The notes beneath the pieces are model-generated. The model was not told where the DNA came from. It made no database searches and worked only from the letters and a program-made list of their open reading frames with translations. A stretch of DNA of 64,000 nt from Streptomyces cyaneofuscatus (GTDB lineage: Bacteria > Actinomycetota > Actinomycetes > Streptomycetales > Streptomycetaceae), in the NCBI RefSeq assembly GCF_000718135.1, contig NZ_JOEM01000004.1:124001-188000 (forward strand). The letters run 5' to 3'. Below, one piece after another: positions 7,836 to 16,055 of this stretch; within the stretch, counting starts at the first letter, position 1, and each line of letters begins with the position of its first letter. Made by a program: the position numbers and the translations under genes.

Positions 7836-8363
7836 CTATACGAGGGGCAGTTCAGCGAGCATCACCGCGTAGACCGGGGAGTCCGGAAAGGGCTGCCGCT
7901 CCCCCACCTTGCGGAAGCCCCAGTCCTCGTACAGAGCCTGTACGCGAGGGTGCTTGACGTCCACCAAGAGGACGGCGAGGTCCTCGGGCCGCTCCTCCAG
8001 GAGCGCACGTGAGAGAGCGTCCGCCACTCCCTGCTTCCGCTTCTCAGGGTGAACAGCCAGCTCCGAGTAGGAGAAGGTCCGGGACTTCTCCGGCGGGGTC
8101 TCCAGGCTTTCGCGCCACCACTCGCGGCCTTCGACTGCGGGCGCTCCGTAGGCGAAGCCCACCGCGTCGTCGCCGTCGTACGCGATCACGCAGGCGAAGT
8201 CCGCGTTGCCGCCCCAGTGGTCCACGAACCACGGGAACTTCTTCTTGAAGTCGTCGTCCCGGTCGGGCCCAGCCGCTGCTGCGTGCAGGTCGATGATGGT
8301 CTGCCGGATCTGCGGCAGGTCCTCATGCCCGAAGTGGCGGATCTCCAGCTCAGCGGCGCTCAC
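7836..8363 (-). CDS. GNAT-family N-acetyltransferase
   Basis: 175 residues. Start GTG 8363 is chosen because it overlaps the upstream regulator stop (GTGA) and has GGAG six bases before; an upstream ATG at 8375 is possible. The acetyl-CoA-binding motif A lies at ELAVHPEKRKQGVADAL, and the C-terminal LYEDWGFRKVGE is typical of GNAT strand 7. The substrate is not predictable. Tight coupling to the HTH/TPR regulator suggests co-expression as prophage-borne or chromosomal-origin cargo. Confidence 0.85.
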   Translation of the reverse strand: MSAAELEIRHFGHEDLPQIRQTIIDLHAAAAGPDRDDDFKKKFPWFVDHWGGNADFACVIAYDGDDAVGFAYGAPAVEGREWWRESLETPPEKSRTFSYSELAVHPEKRKQGVADALSRALLEERPEDLAVLLVDVKHPRVQALYEDWGFRKVGERQPFPDSPVYAVMLAELPLV

Positions 8364-9622
8364 AGTCGGCTCCATTCGGTTCGGTAGCGGTCGCCCCACT
8401 CTCGGGCGATCGAGGCATCAGGCGCAAGAGTGATCAAGTCCCGGTAGTAGTCGCCGAGCAGGGACCGCATGCGCCCTGGGATCGGGTGCCCCGACATCAA
8501 CGTGAACACCGTGGCGGCCGTGGAGCACGCCTGATCGATATCGCGCTGGTGAAGCTGGGCCAACGCGAGCCGTGCGGTGGCCAAAGCCCGGTTCCTCTTG
8601 AACTGCTTCGGGATGGTCCCCAGTGCCTGGTGCGAAGCGGCCTCGGACTCGGCGGCGTCCCCGATCCGGTCCCGGACGATGGCGGTCATGGCCATCAGCT
8701 CAGCCGGCCCGTAGAAGGCGATCCACGACGGCAGGGGCTCTCCTCCCTCGGCCTTCCCCAGGGCCTCCTGGGCGTGTCCCAGAGAGCGCAGAGCGGCTTG
8801 GCGGTCCCCGAGGTTGGAGTGGCCGATGGCCGTGCGGGCGTGAGCGAGGGAGGCGAAGAACGGAAGTCGCCGGGCGATGGTCGTCCCCTGGGCCGCATAA
8901 GCCGCGTCGACAGCCTCTGCGTACTCATCCCGGTGGTGGGCGAGCATCGCGTACGAGTTCCACACCCTCATCTCGGCGACAGGGTCCTTGGCCATACCGG
9001 CCAAATAGAGGGCTCGTCCGAGAAGCTGAGAGGCACGGTCCATCTGCCGGGCATCGATAGCGCTCCAGGCCGCCGTGGCGGTGTAGTCGGCGGCGACGGA
9101 GAAGAGCCTCTGCCTGATGCGTTGGGTGGCCCCGAGCTTCTGCTTCTCCAGAGCGTCGGCAGCTCCGGCCAACGCAGCTCGCTCTAAGTCCTCGTGGCCG
9201 CCTCGGCTGCGGTCCAGCTCCATCAGGGCATCCAAGCCCGAGCGCAGCCGAATGACGTCGGAGGTGCCCACCTGCGGCCGAGCGCCGACGAAGGGGACCA
9301 CGGCGGCGACTGCACCGGTGGAAGAGGTGAGGAAGTTCCTGCGGTCCACAGGGTCCTCCGGAGGGTTCGAGGAGCGTCGTCTTCTCGCCGGTGGGCTGAA
9401 GCCCAAGTCCCCGGCGGTACGGCCGAATACTGCCTCTAACGCCTCGCGCTGCCGGGGGTGGGGCCACCGCGTCTTACCGGTTACCCAGTTGCGGACGGTT
9501 CGGTCGCTGACCGTGCCCTCGTACCCGGAGCAGATGAGCCGGACGTTCACCGCGTCGGCTAACTCGACCTGCGTCAGGCCCTGCTCCTGCATCGCACTGC
9601 TGAGGCTCTCGTTCCCCTCCAC
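8360..9622 (-). CDS. XRE-type HTH regulator with TPR-like C-terminus
   Basis: About 420 residues. The N-terminus has a helix-turn-helix (GLTQVELADAVNV ... VSDRTVRNWVTG), then an Arg-rich linker, RRNFL followed by a hydrophobic AVAAVVPF stretch, and a long all-helical region resembling TPR repeats. This architecture is a large Streptomyces family often encoded beside RsbW-like ATPases, as here (divergent, 153 bases away). GTG 9622 gives the family-typical start; an upstream ATG at 9649 is also possible and neither has a strong ribosome binding site. It probably controls itself and the divergent operon, sensing an unknown ligand. Confidence 0.8.
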   Translation of the reverse strand: MEGNESLSSAMQEQGLTQVELADAVNVRLICSGYEGTVSDRTVRNWVTGKTRWPHPRQREALEAVFGRTAGDLGFSPPARRRRSSNPPEDPVDRRNFLTSSTGAVAAVVPFVGARPQVGTSDVIRLRSGLDALMELDRSRGGHEDLERAALAGAADALEKQKLGATQRIRQRLFSVAADYTATAAWSAIDARQMDRASQLLGRALYLAGMAKDPVAEMRVWNSYAMLAHHRDEYAEAVDAAYAAQGTTIARRLPFFASLAHARTAIGHSNLGDRQAALRSLGHAQEALGKAEGGEPLPSWIAFYGPAELMAMTAIVRDRIGDAAESEAASHQALGTIPKQFKRNRALATARLALAQLHQRDIDQACSTAATVFTLMSGHPIPGRMRSLLGDYYRDLITLAPDASIAREWGDRYRTEWSRL

Positions 9623-9802
9623 GTGACCACGGTAGTGACCAAGCCCCATCGATAGAGGTGTTCCCGCAGAAATTTCCGGTCAGGCCCGATGCACAGCGGG
9701 CGGACTTTTCCTCCTCCGCTCAGACCGGGCGTCGTTGACTGAATCGAGGCCGACGCTGCCCCGGGACACCTCGGGCAGTTCACCCACTTCATCGAGGTCC
9801 CG

Positions 9803-10225
9803 ATGCCAGTGACCGCCACACCACGCCCGACAGGACACCCCGGGTACTCCGAGACCCTCCCCCGCGAGCCCGAGAGCGCCGCCGTCGCCCGCAGGCTCGT
9901 CCGCATCGCTCTGGCGACGTGGGGACTGGATGAGCTGGTCGACGACGCCGCCCTGATCATCACGGAGTTGGTGTCCAACGCAGCCGACCACGGCCGGCTC
10001 CCCTCGATCCGCGTCATCGTCTCCCGCACTTCGGAGGACCGCGTCCGTCTCGGAGTGGTCGACCGGTCCAAGGAGCTGCCGACGATGCGCACCGACTCGA
10101 ACGGCGAGCAGATCAGGGGCAGAGGACTACTGATCGTCGATGCCCTCACCGAGCAGTGGGGGACCGAGCTGTACCCGTGGGGCAAGCAGGTGTGGGGCGA
10201 GATTGAGGTGTGGAACGCAGCATGA
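9803..10225 (+). CDS. RsbW-like ATP-binding protein (HATPase_c, anti-sigma-factor type)
   Basis: 140 residues. The GHKL ATPase fold is shown by the N-box ELVSNAADHG (Asn59), the G1 box VVDRS (Asp87) and the G2 box GRGLLIVDAL (106-115). Streptomyces has dozens of these small serine-kinase-like proteins acting on anti-anti-sigma factors or regulators. It is the first gene of a three-gene operon joined by ATGA overlaps and divergent from the HTH/TPR regulator, a common Streptomyces pairing. The target is unknown. Confidence 0.85.
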   Translation: MPVTATPRPTGHPGYSETLPREPESAAVARRLVRIALATWGLDELVDDAALIITELVSNAADHGRLPSIRVIVSRTSEDRVRLGVVDRSKELPTMRTDSNGEQIRGRGLLIVDALTEQWGTELYPWGKQVWGEIEVWNAA

Positions 10226-10407
10226 AGAACGGAAGCGCCTGGGTTGGCGACACCGTGCACGACGCGTGCACCGGCAGAAGTGCGATCGTCACGGATGTTC
10301 GGAAGGGCTCCGAGTTCGTCCTCCGGCCCATCGCGGGCGGCGGCCCGCACTGGACGGCCGAGGATCCGCAGAAGCTGACCATGATCGAGCCGCGCCGGAC
10401 ATCATGA
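10222..10407 (+). CDS. Small SH3-like hypothetical protein of the ATPase operon
   Basis: 61 residues starting at ATG 10222, which overlaps the upstream stop. The sequence WVGDTVHDACTGRSAIVTDV ... LRPIAGGGPHWTA suggests a small all-beta (SH3/KOW-like) protein. Such proteins often accompany the regulator/ATPase pair in Streptomyces. No function is known. Confidence 0.7.
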   Translation: MKNGSAWVGDTVHDACTGRSAIVTDVRKGSEFVLRPIAGGGPHWTAEDPQKLTMIEPRRTS

Positions 10408-10679
10408 CCTTCCCCGAGCGCACCTCCACGGACCGTCTCGGCGTCCTGATCGCGGCCTACGAGTACGAGATGGGTTCGTGCTTCCGGTGCCCCCGGAAGG
10501 GGACTCAGGTGACCCGCTTCGGCGAGATCCGAAGCGACGAGGGCGAGACCCCTCTGTACGCCTGCCGCGAGTGCGTACAAGAGCTGCTCGTCATGCACGA
10601 GCGCTCCATGGAGCGGATGGACGTCCGGCCCCGGATAGTCCAGCTCCCCCGAGACCCTCGCGAGGTAGAGGCCACCTGA
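10404..10679 (+). CDS. Small Cys-rich protein of the ATPase operon
   Basis: 91 residues from ATG 10404, overlapping the previous stop as ATGA. CFRCP and CRECVQ provide two CxxC pairs spaced like a small zinc ribbon, with an acidic helical start (TDRLGVLIAAYEYE). It ends just before a 14-bp terminator. Function unknown; it may be a regulatory partner of the ATPase. Confidence 0.7.
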   Translation: MTFPERTSTDRLGVLIAAYEYEMGSCFRCPRKGTQVTRFGEIRSDEGETPLYACRECVQELLVMHERSMERMDVRPRIVQLPRDPREVEAT

Positions 10680-10710
10680 CCCAGATGGCTCCCCCCTACC
10701 CGTGAGGAGA

Positions 10711-10744
10711 GAGGCCCCAGCCGATGCGCCTCGGCTGGGGCCTC
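10711..10744. terminator. Bidirectional terminator
   Basis: A 14-bp perfect stem GAGGCCCCAGCCGA / TCGGCTGGGGCCTC with a six-base loop between convergent genes. Confidence 0.9.
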
Positions 10745-10747
10745 TCG

Positions 10748-11200
10748 TCACAGGACGATGACCGTCCCGCTCGTGGCCATCCTGGCGTTCCACTGGAGGG
10801 TCGAGGCGTCGAGGTCGCTTGCCGAACCCGTCCAGGCGGGGACGATGGGCCACCCGGTCGGACCGTCCTGAAGGTATTGCTGGGCATACAGGGTGGACGG
10901 GTTAGCGACCGCGATCAGGCACCTGTCCGGGAATACCGAACTGAACCCGACGTGGACATACGCCGTCGGGTTTTCCCCCTGTGCCGCTGTAGCAATGGAG
11001 GCGATATTGCCCTTGTTTCCATTGTGGTTATTCCAGCTATCCGCACACGCCTGAACAGCATCGCTCTCGGTCGTCTCGGGGTCGCTGGTGGTAGAGGAGG
11101 AGGCACTCTCAGTACCGCCTTGAGCTGTGGATACAGCGATCCCAGCGCCAGCGAGGGCCATGCACAGCGCGACGAGGGAGACCCTCTTCCGCATGGACAT
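10748..11200 (-). CDS. Secreted small protein near the prophage edge
   Basis: About 150 residues from ATG 11200 (or 11194). The start MSMRKRVSLVALCMALAGAG is a signal peptide with a basic n-region and hydrophobic core, followed by a Ser/Thr-rich linker. The mature part contains Cys residues near DAVQACADSW and FPDRCLIAV and is otherwise unrecognised. A GTG at 11275 would add an unlikely N-terminal extension containing a TTA codon. It is the last gene before the comEC junction, so it may be a lysogenic-conversion factor. Confidence 0.6.
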   Translation of the reverse strand: MSMRKRVSLVALCMALAGAGIAVSTAQGGTESASSSTTSDPETTESDAVQACADSWNNHNGNKGNIASIATAAQGENPTAYVHVGFSSVFPDRCLIAVANPSTLYAQQYLQDGPTGWPIVPAWTGSASDLDASTLQWNARMATSGTVIVL

Positions 11201-11406
11201 CGAACGCCAGAGTCCGGATCTCTTCGGAGGTTCAGAGGGAAGGGGCGGGAGTCCCGCCGGAGAATTTAAAGTCACGGTCCGATGCTAGAAGAGGCGCCAT
11301 CTCCGATTTACCCAAACCAAGAAATCTTGGAGAATATCCAGTAGGAATCCTGCGCCCCGTCCTCGGCCCGGCTCCGCGCCCACAAGCCCTCCCCGGGCGA
11401 CCACGA

Positions 11407-13842
11407 TCAGCCGGGGCCAGCTCTCCGGAAACCCTCAAGTGGGTAGGGTCGAAGAAATTTCTGGTGGGCCACCTTGAGGACGTCCACCCGGGGCAGCCCC
11501 GCCGCGCTGGGCAGCAACCCCCGCTGGGCCGGTGGTTCGAGGTCGCCGAGGAGCAGCAGCGTCAGCCCGCCCGCGGCCCGTACGTGCAGGGTCACGCTGG
11601 AGTCGTTCGGCCCGCCCGCCCCCTTCACCGCCCCGGCTCGCCCGGCTCCCCCTGCTCCCCCAGGGCCGTCGCGCGGCCAGAGGACCCGCCAGTCCAGCGG
11701 CCCCGCCCGGCGTCGCTCGCCGGCTACCGCCCGCACCGTCGCGACCCGGGCCGCGGCCGCCGTACGCCGGACGAACGCGGCCTGCTCGGGCGGCTCGTCG
11801 AGGCTCGTCGTCTGGACCGCGCCCACGGCCCTGCCCCGCAGCACGCCGGGCAGCCCCCTCACGTGGTCGGCGTGGAAGTGGGTGAGGATCACGAGCGGGA
11901 CGCGGGTGACCCCGAGATCGCGCAGGCAGCGGTCGACCGAGCGGGGGTCGGGTCCGGCGTCGACGACCACACCCGTCCCCTCCCCGGCCGCGAGCACCAT
12001 CGCGTCGCCCTGCCCCACGTCGCACAGCGCGAACGCCCAGCCGGGCGGCGGCCACCCGGTCATGATCCGGGTCAACGGGACCGGCCGCAGCACCACCAGG
12101 ACCAGGAGCAGCGCGGCGGCAAGGCAGAGCCAGGGACGACGGATGAGCCGAGGGGCGAGCAGCACGGCCAGGACCGTGAGGAGCGCGAGGAGAGCGGCGC
12201 CGGCCCACCCCCCGGGCCACGGGGCCTCCGCCCCCGGAAGGTCCGCCCCGGTACGGGCCACCGACGCGATCCACCCGGCCGGCCAGCCCGCGACCCGGGC
12301 CAGCAGCTCGGCCACCGGCGGGGCGACCGGGGCGACGGCCAGCGCCGCGAACCCGAACACCATCGCGGGCGCCACCGCGAACTCCGCCAGCAGGTTGCAC
12401 GGAATCGCCACCAGGCTCACCCGCGAGGCCAGGACCACCACCACGGGCGCGCACACCGCCTGCGCCGCCGCTGCCGCCGCCAGCACCTCGGCGAACCGGA
12501 CCGGCATCCCCCGCCGCTGGAGCGCCGCGCTCCACCGCGGCGCGAGCGTCAGCAGGGCCCCCGTGGCCAGGACCGACAGCAGGAACCCGTAGCTCCGGGC
12601 CAGCCAGGGGTCGTACAGCACCAGGAGCACCACGGCCGCCGCCAGGGCCGGGATCAGGGACCTGCGGCGGCCGGTCCCGATGGCGAGCAGCGTGATCAGA
12701 CCGCAGGCCGCCGCGCGCAGGACGCTCGGCTCGGGACGGCAGACGACGATGAAGATGAGCGTCAGCCCGCCGCCGATCAGCGCGGTCCCCCGCAGGGAGA
12801 TGCCCAACTTCGGTGCCAGGCCTCGCCTTTCGCTGTTCAGCGCGGATCCGGGCGGGCCGATGAGGAGGAAGAGCAGGATCGACAGGTTAGCCCCGGACAC
12901 AGCCAACAAGTGCGTCAGATCGGTGGCCTTGAAGGCGTCGTGGAGCTCGGGCGGGACCCTGGAGGTGTCTCCGACCACCAGCCCCGGCAGCAGCGCCCGG
13001 GGGTCGGCGTCGAGGCCGTCCGTCGCCTCCCGCAGCCCGGAGCGCAGCTCCCCCGCCGCGCGCTGGACGGCCGTCGGGGACCCGGTGATCCGGGGCGGCC
13101 CTTCGGTGTCCACCCGCAGGACGGCGGCCAGGCGTTCGCCCTCGTGGGCGGGGGGTGAGAGGCGGCCGCCGACGCGGAGCCGGGTGGACGGCAGGAGCTC
13201 CTGCCACCTCGCCCGGTCGTCCCCGGGCGAGACCATGAGGAGCACCGGCGTACGGACCCGGGTGCGATGGCCGTCGGGCGCGGCCACCTCGGTGATGTCC
13301 GCGTCGAGCAGGAGCATGGGCGGGGTGCTGTGGCTGCCCCGCACGCCGGGGCGGGTCGGCCGGGGGTCCGAGGTGACCCGCACCTCGGCGTCGACCCGCG
13401 CATGCTCCTGCGCCAGCCCGGGGACGGGCCCTCGCCGCACGTCGGCGCCGTGCAGTCCGGCCGTGGCCCCGCCCGCCGCCGCACAGAGCAGCACAGCTCC
13501 CGCCGCGACGGCCCGCTTGCGCCCAGCAGGTGGGGCGGCCCGGCTCCCTCCGGCCGAGGAGGCGGCCCGTCCGGATCCGGAGGGCACGGCAGCCCGCCTG
13601 CTTCCGGCGGCGGACGCGGCCGCCAGAAGCGCGAGCGCCACGGCGGCGCAGACCGCCGTCCCTGCGGCCACCCAGCGTCCCGGCAGCCCCAGCGCGAGAG
13701 CGGCGGCCGCCCAGACCGCCAGCGCCGGCGGGACGAGCCTCAGATCCGTCGGACCCTCCTCCCGGGCCCGGGCCGTCCCCGGCACACCGCTCGGGGTGGC
13801 GGAGCCGTCCCGGTCGGCCACACCCGCCTCGGGGCCGTTCAT
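11407..13842 (-). pseudogene. comEC: ComEC/Rec2 DNA-uptake channel, 3' end replaced by prophage
   Basis: The 811-residue frame has an N-terminal membrane part, an OB-like DUF4131 region, a Competence domain with multiple helices (LTHLLAVSGANLSIL; roughly 300-600) and a metallo-beta-lactamase-like domain with THFHADHV near residue 655. It then reaches DVLKVAH and switches to about 18 unrelated residues (QKFLRPYPLEGF...) before stopping. In intact homologues VAHHGS and roughly 80-100 further residues follow. ComEC forms the inner-membrane channel for DNA uptake. Start ATG 13842 overlaps comEA (ATGA). Activity is probably lost or altered while the prophage is present; excision would restore the gene. 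Confidence 0.85.
11434..11478. other. Predicted hybrid attachment site of the prophage in comEC
   Basis: comEC homology ends within the codons for VAHH, at about 11462. Around it CTCAAGTGGG (11434-11443) and CCACCTTGAG (11469-11478) form an imperfect inverted repeat around a central AGAAATTTCT, as in serine-integrase att sites. The side right of about 11462 is comEC; the left is phage. The exact crossover dinucleotide cannot be fixed without the other junction. Confidence 0.6.
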
Positions 13843-14999
13843 GGCTGCACGAGCGGACGGAGGTCGGCGAACCGGCGGTCACCGATGCCGTTGACCTGCC
13901 GGAGTTCGTCCACGGACCGGAATCCGCCGTTCTCCGTGCGGTGGTCGATGATGTGCTGGGCCAGCACGGGCCCGACCCCCGGCAGGGTTTCGAGCTGCTC
14001 CTTGGTCGCCACGCTCAGGCTCAGCGGTGCCGCAGGACCGGCCGTCCCCGGTGCGCCCGCCGCCCCGCCGGTCGCGCCGAGGGCGGCCGGGGCCTGGGGC
14101 AGCCCCACCGCTACCTGCTCGCCGTCCATGAGCACGCGCGCCCGGTTGAGCCCCGTCACATCGGTCCCGGCGCGCACCCCGCCCGCCGCCCGGAGCGCGT
14201 CCGCCACCCTGGAACCGGCCGGGAGGCGCTGGACGCCCGGGCGGTGCACCTTGCCGCTGACATCCACGACGATCTCCCCGGCCGGTTCGGGAGGAGGGGA
14301 AGGCGGTGCGCCCGCGACCGGCCGGGGCACCGGGTCCGCGCCTCCGGCCCGTAACGGATCCCCGGCCACCGCCGCGGCCCCCGCCTCCACCGTCTCGGGC
14401 GCACGCACTCCCTGCGGACGCACGGACCAGAAGTGGAAGGCGGCGAGGCCGACGGCGGCCACCAGCACCAGGGCCAGCGCCGCAAGCGTCCGGGGCGCCA
14501 GCCTCCATCTGATCCGCACCCACAGGGGCACCCGGTCCCAGAGCCCCGACACCAGACGCCCGACCTGTGAGGGACCAGCTGCCTGGCCCTGAACGCCTTC
14601 CCCCGCGCGGTCATCGGACAGCGGGTACGTACGGGGACCGGACTCAGGAACCCCACCCGGACCGGACTCAGGAGCCGAACCCGGACTCGGCTCAGCAGCC
14701 ACCCCCGCACCCGGCCCACCCGCCATCAGCGCGTCCGCCCGGCGCCTCGCGGCCGCCGCGGCCAGGGCGGCACGGCCACGCGCGGACCCGGACCTGCCAG
14801 GGCGGGCACCAGGACGGACCCCCGCCCGGCCGCTCGGACGGCTGCCGGGACCGCGCCGCACCCGGCGCCCGCCCGCCGGGGCACGTTCGGCAGACAGCAC
14901 CGAAGACGGAGAGGCCGCAGGCGGGGCGGCGGCGGACAAGTGGTCAGCTGCGGCAGACGCGTGGTCGGGGATCGACACCCGAGAAGTTCGAAGGGCCAT
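13839..14999 (-). CDS. comEA: ComEA-type DNA-binding protein
   Basis: 386 residues. A long disordered Ala/Pro/Arg-rich N-terminus (~1-150) precedes a single transmembrane helix (~170-191), an SLBB domain (~243-305; VDVSGKVHRPGVQRLP) and a helix-hairpin-helix pair at the C-terminus (LETLPGVGPVLAQHIIDHR ... NGIGDRRFADLRPLV). ComEA-type proteins bind double-stranded DNA outside the membrane and feed ComEC. Its stop overlaps the comEC start. Two DnaA-box-like sequences lie just upstream. Confidence 0.92.
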   Translation of the reverse strand: MALRTSRVSIPDHASAAADHLSAAAPPAASPSSVLSAERAPAGGRRVRRGPGSRPSGRAGVRPGARPGRSGSARGRAALAAAAARRRADALMAGGPGAGVAAEPSPGSAPESGPGGVPESGPRTYPLSDDRAGEGVQGQAAGPSQVGRLVSGLWDRVPLWVRIRWRLAPRTLAALALVLVAAVGLAAFHFWSVRPQGVRAPETVEAGAAAVAGDPLRAGGADPVPRPVAGAPPSPPPEPAGEIVVDVSGKVHRPGVQRLPAGSRVADALRAAGGVRAGTDVTGLNRARVLMDGEQVAVGLPQAPAALGATGGAAGAPGTAGPAAPLSLSVATKEQLETLPGVGPVLAQHIIDHRTENGGFRSVDELRQVNGIGDRRFADLRPLVQP

Positions 15000-15051
15000 G
15001 CCTCACGACGTTAGGCACACCCGCCCGAACCCGCTGAGCAGCCCCGATTCC

Positions 15052-15078
15052 TGTGGACAACCGGTCAGTTGTGGATAT
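15052..15078 (-). promoter_or_regulatory. Pair of DnaA-box-like sequences upstream of comEA
   Basis: On the minus strand a perfect Streptomyces-type box TTGTCCACA (15060-15052) and ATATCCACA (15078-15070) occur in the same orientation, nine bases apart, about 55-80 bases before the comEA start. Confidence 0.45.
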
Positions 15079-15109
15079 CCCGGTCACCCGTCCGAGGGGT
15101 TCCGTGCTG

Positions 15110-15955
15110 TCACCGCGGCGAGATCACCACACCCAGCAGCCCCGGCCCCGTGTGCGCCCCGATCACCGCGCCCACCTCGCTGACATGGAGGTCGGCCAGC
15201 CCCGGCACCCGTTCCCGCAGCCGCTCGGCCAGGCGCTCCGCGCGCTCCGGCGCGGCGAGGTGGTGGACGGCGATGTCCACCGCCGCCTGACCGGCCCGCT
15301 CGGCGACGATCTCCTCCAGGCGGGCGATGGCCTTGGACGCCGTCCGCACCTTCTCCAGCATCTCGATCCGGCCGCCGTCGAGCTGGAGGATCGGCTTCAC
15401 CGCGAGCGCGGATCCCAGCAGCGCCTGGGCCGTGCCGATGCGGCCGCCCCTGCGGAGGTAGTCGAGGGTGTCGACATAGAAATACGCGGATGTTCCGGCA
15501 GCCCGCTTCTCCGCCGCCGCCACGATCTCGTCCGGACTGCCGCCCGCCTCCGCGCTCTCCGCGGCCGCGAGCGCGCAGAAGCCCAGGGCCATGGCGACCA
15601 TGCCCGTGTCCACCACACGTACCGGGATCGGGGCGTCCTTCGCCGCGAGCAGCGCGGCGTCGTACGTGCCCGAGAACTCCGCCGACAGGTGCAGGGAGAC
15701 CACGGCGTCGGCCCCGCCGTCGGCCGCCGCCCGGTAGGTCGCGGCGAAGACCTCGGGGCTGGGGCGGGAGGTGGTCACGGAGTGGCGTTTCTGCAGGGCC
15801 AGGGCGAGCGAGCGGGCCGAGATCTCCGTGCCCTCCTCCAGCGCCTGATCGCCCAGGACGACGGTCAGCGGCACCGCGGTGATGCCGTGCCGTTCCATCG
15901 TCCGGCGCGGCAGGTAGGCCGTTGAATCAGTGACGATAGCGACATGGCGGGACAT
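15110..15955 (-). CDS. DegV-family fatty-acid-binding protein
   Basis: 281 residues from ATG 15955 (MSRHVAIVTDSTAYL), the family-typical N-terminus. Key features are TDST near the start, SVTTSRPSPEVF, SLSAEFSGTYDAA-like HLSAEFSGTYDAA, and DTLDYLRRGGRIG. DegV (FakB-like) proteins hold a fatty acid for phosphorylation by FakA in Firmicutes; in Actinobacteria the physiological role is less clear. Gene order degV-comEA is conserved in Streptomyces. Confidence 0.9.
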   Translation of the reverse strand: MSRHVAIVTDSTAYLPRRTMERHGITAVPLTVVLGDQALEEGTEISARSLALALQKRHSVTTSRPSPEVFAATYRAAADGGADAVVSLHLSAEFSGTYDAALLAAKDAPIPVRVVDTGMVAMALGFCALAAAESAEAGGSPDEIVAAAEKRAAGTSAYFYVDTLDYLRRGGRIGTAQALLGSALAVKPILQLDGGRIEMLEKVRTASKAIARLEEIVAERAGQAAVDIAVHHLAAPERAERLAERLRERVPGLADLHVSEVGAVIGAHTGPGLLGVVISPR

Positions 15956-16055
15956 GAGCCGGAGGTTACCTGCCGAGGTGGGAGTGCGGGAGCCCGGCCC
16001 CGGCCCAGCGATCATTCGTGGTCACTTCGGAACGCGTCCTGTCACCGCGCGACCG

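Noticed and set aside
11200..11275. GTG 11275 start of the secreted protein, with a TTA (bldA-type) codon
   Set aside because: The signal peptide begins at 11200 or 11194; the extension is Pro-rich and unlikely, so bldA control is not supported.
1..11460. Search for an integrase, excisionase or phage repressor
   Set aside because: None of the frames here has integrase or recombinase motifs; these must lie left of the window. The HTH/TPR regulator is not phage-repressor-like.
11464..13158. Long plus-strand frames opposite comEC
   Set aside because: Shadow frames of a GC-rich membrane-protein gene; composition is Arg/Gln/Pro-rich and there is no domain.
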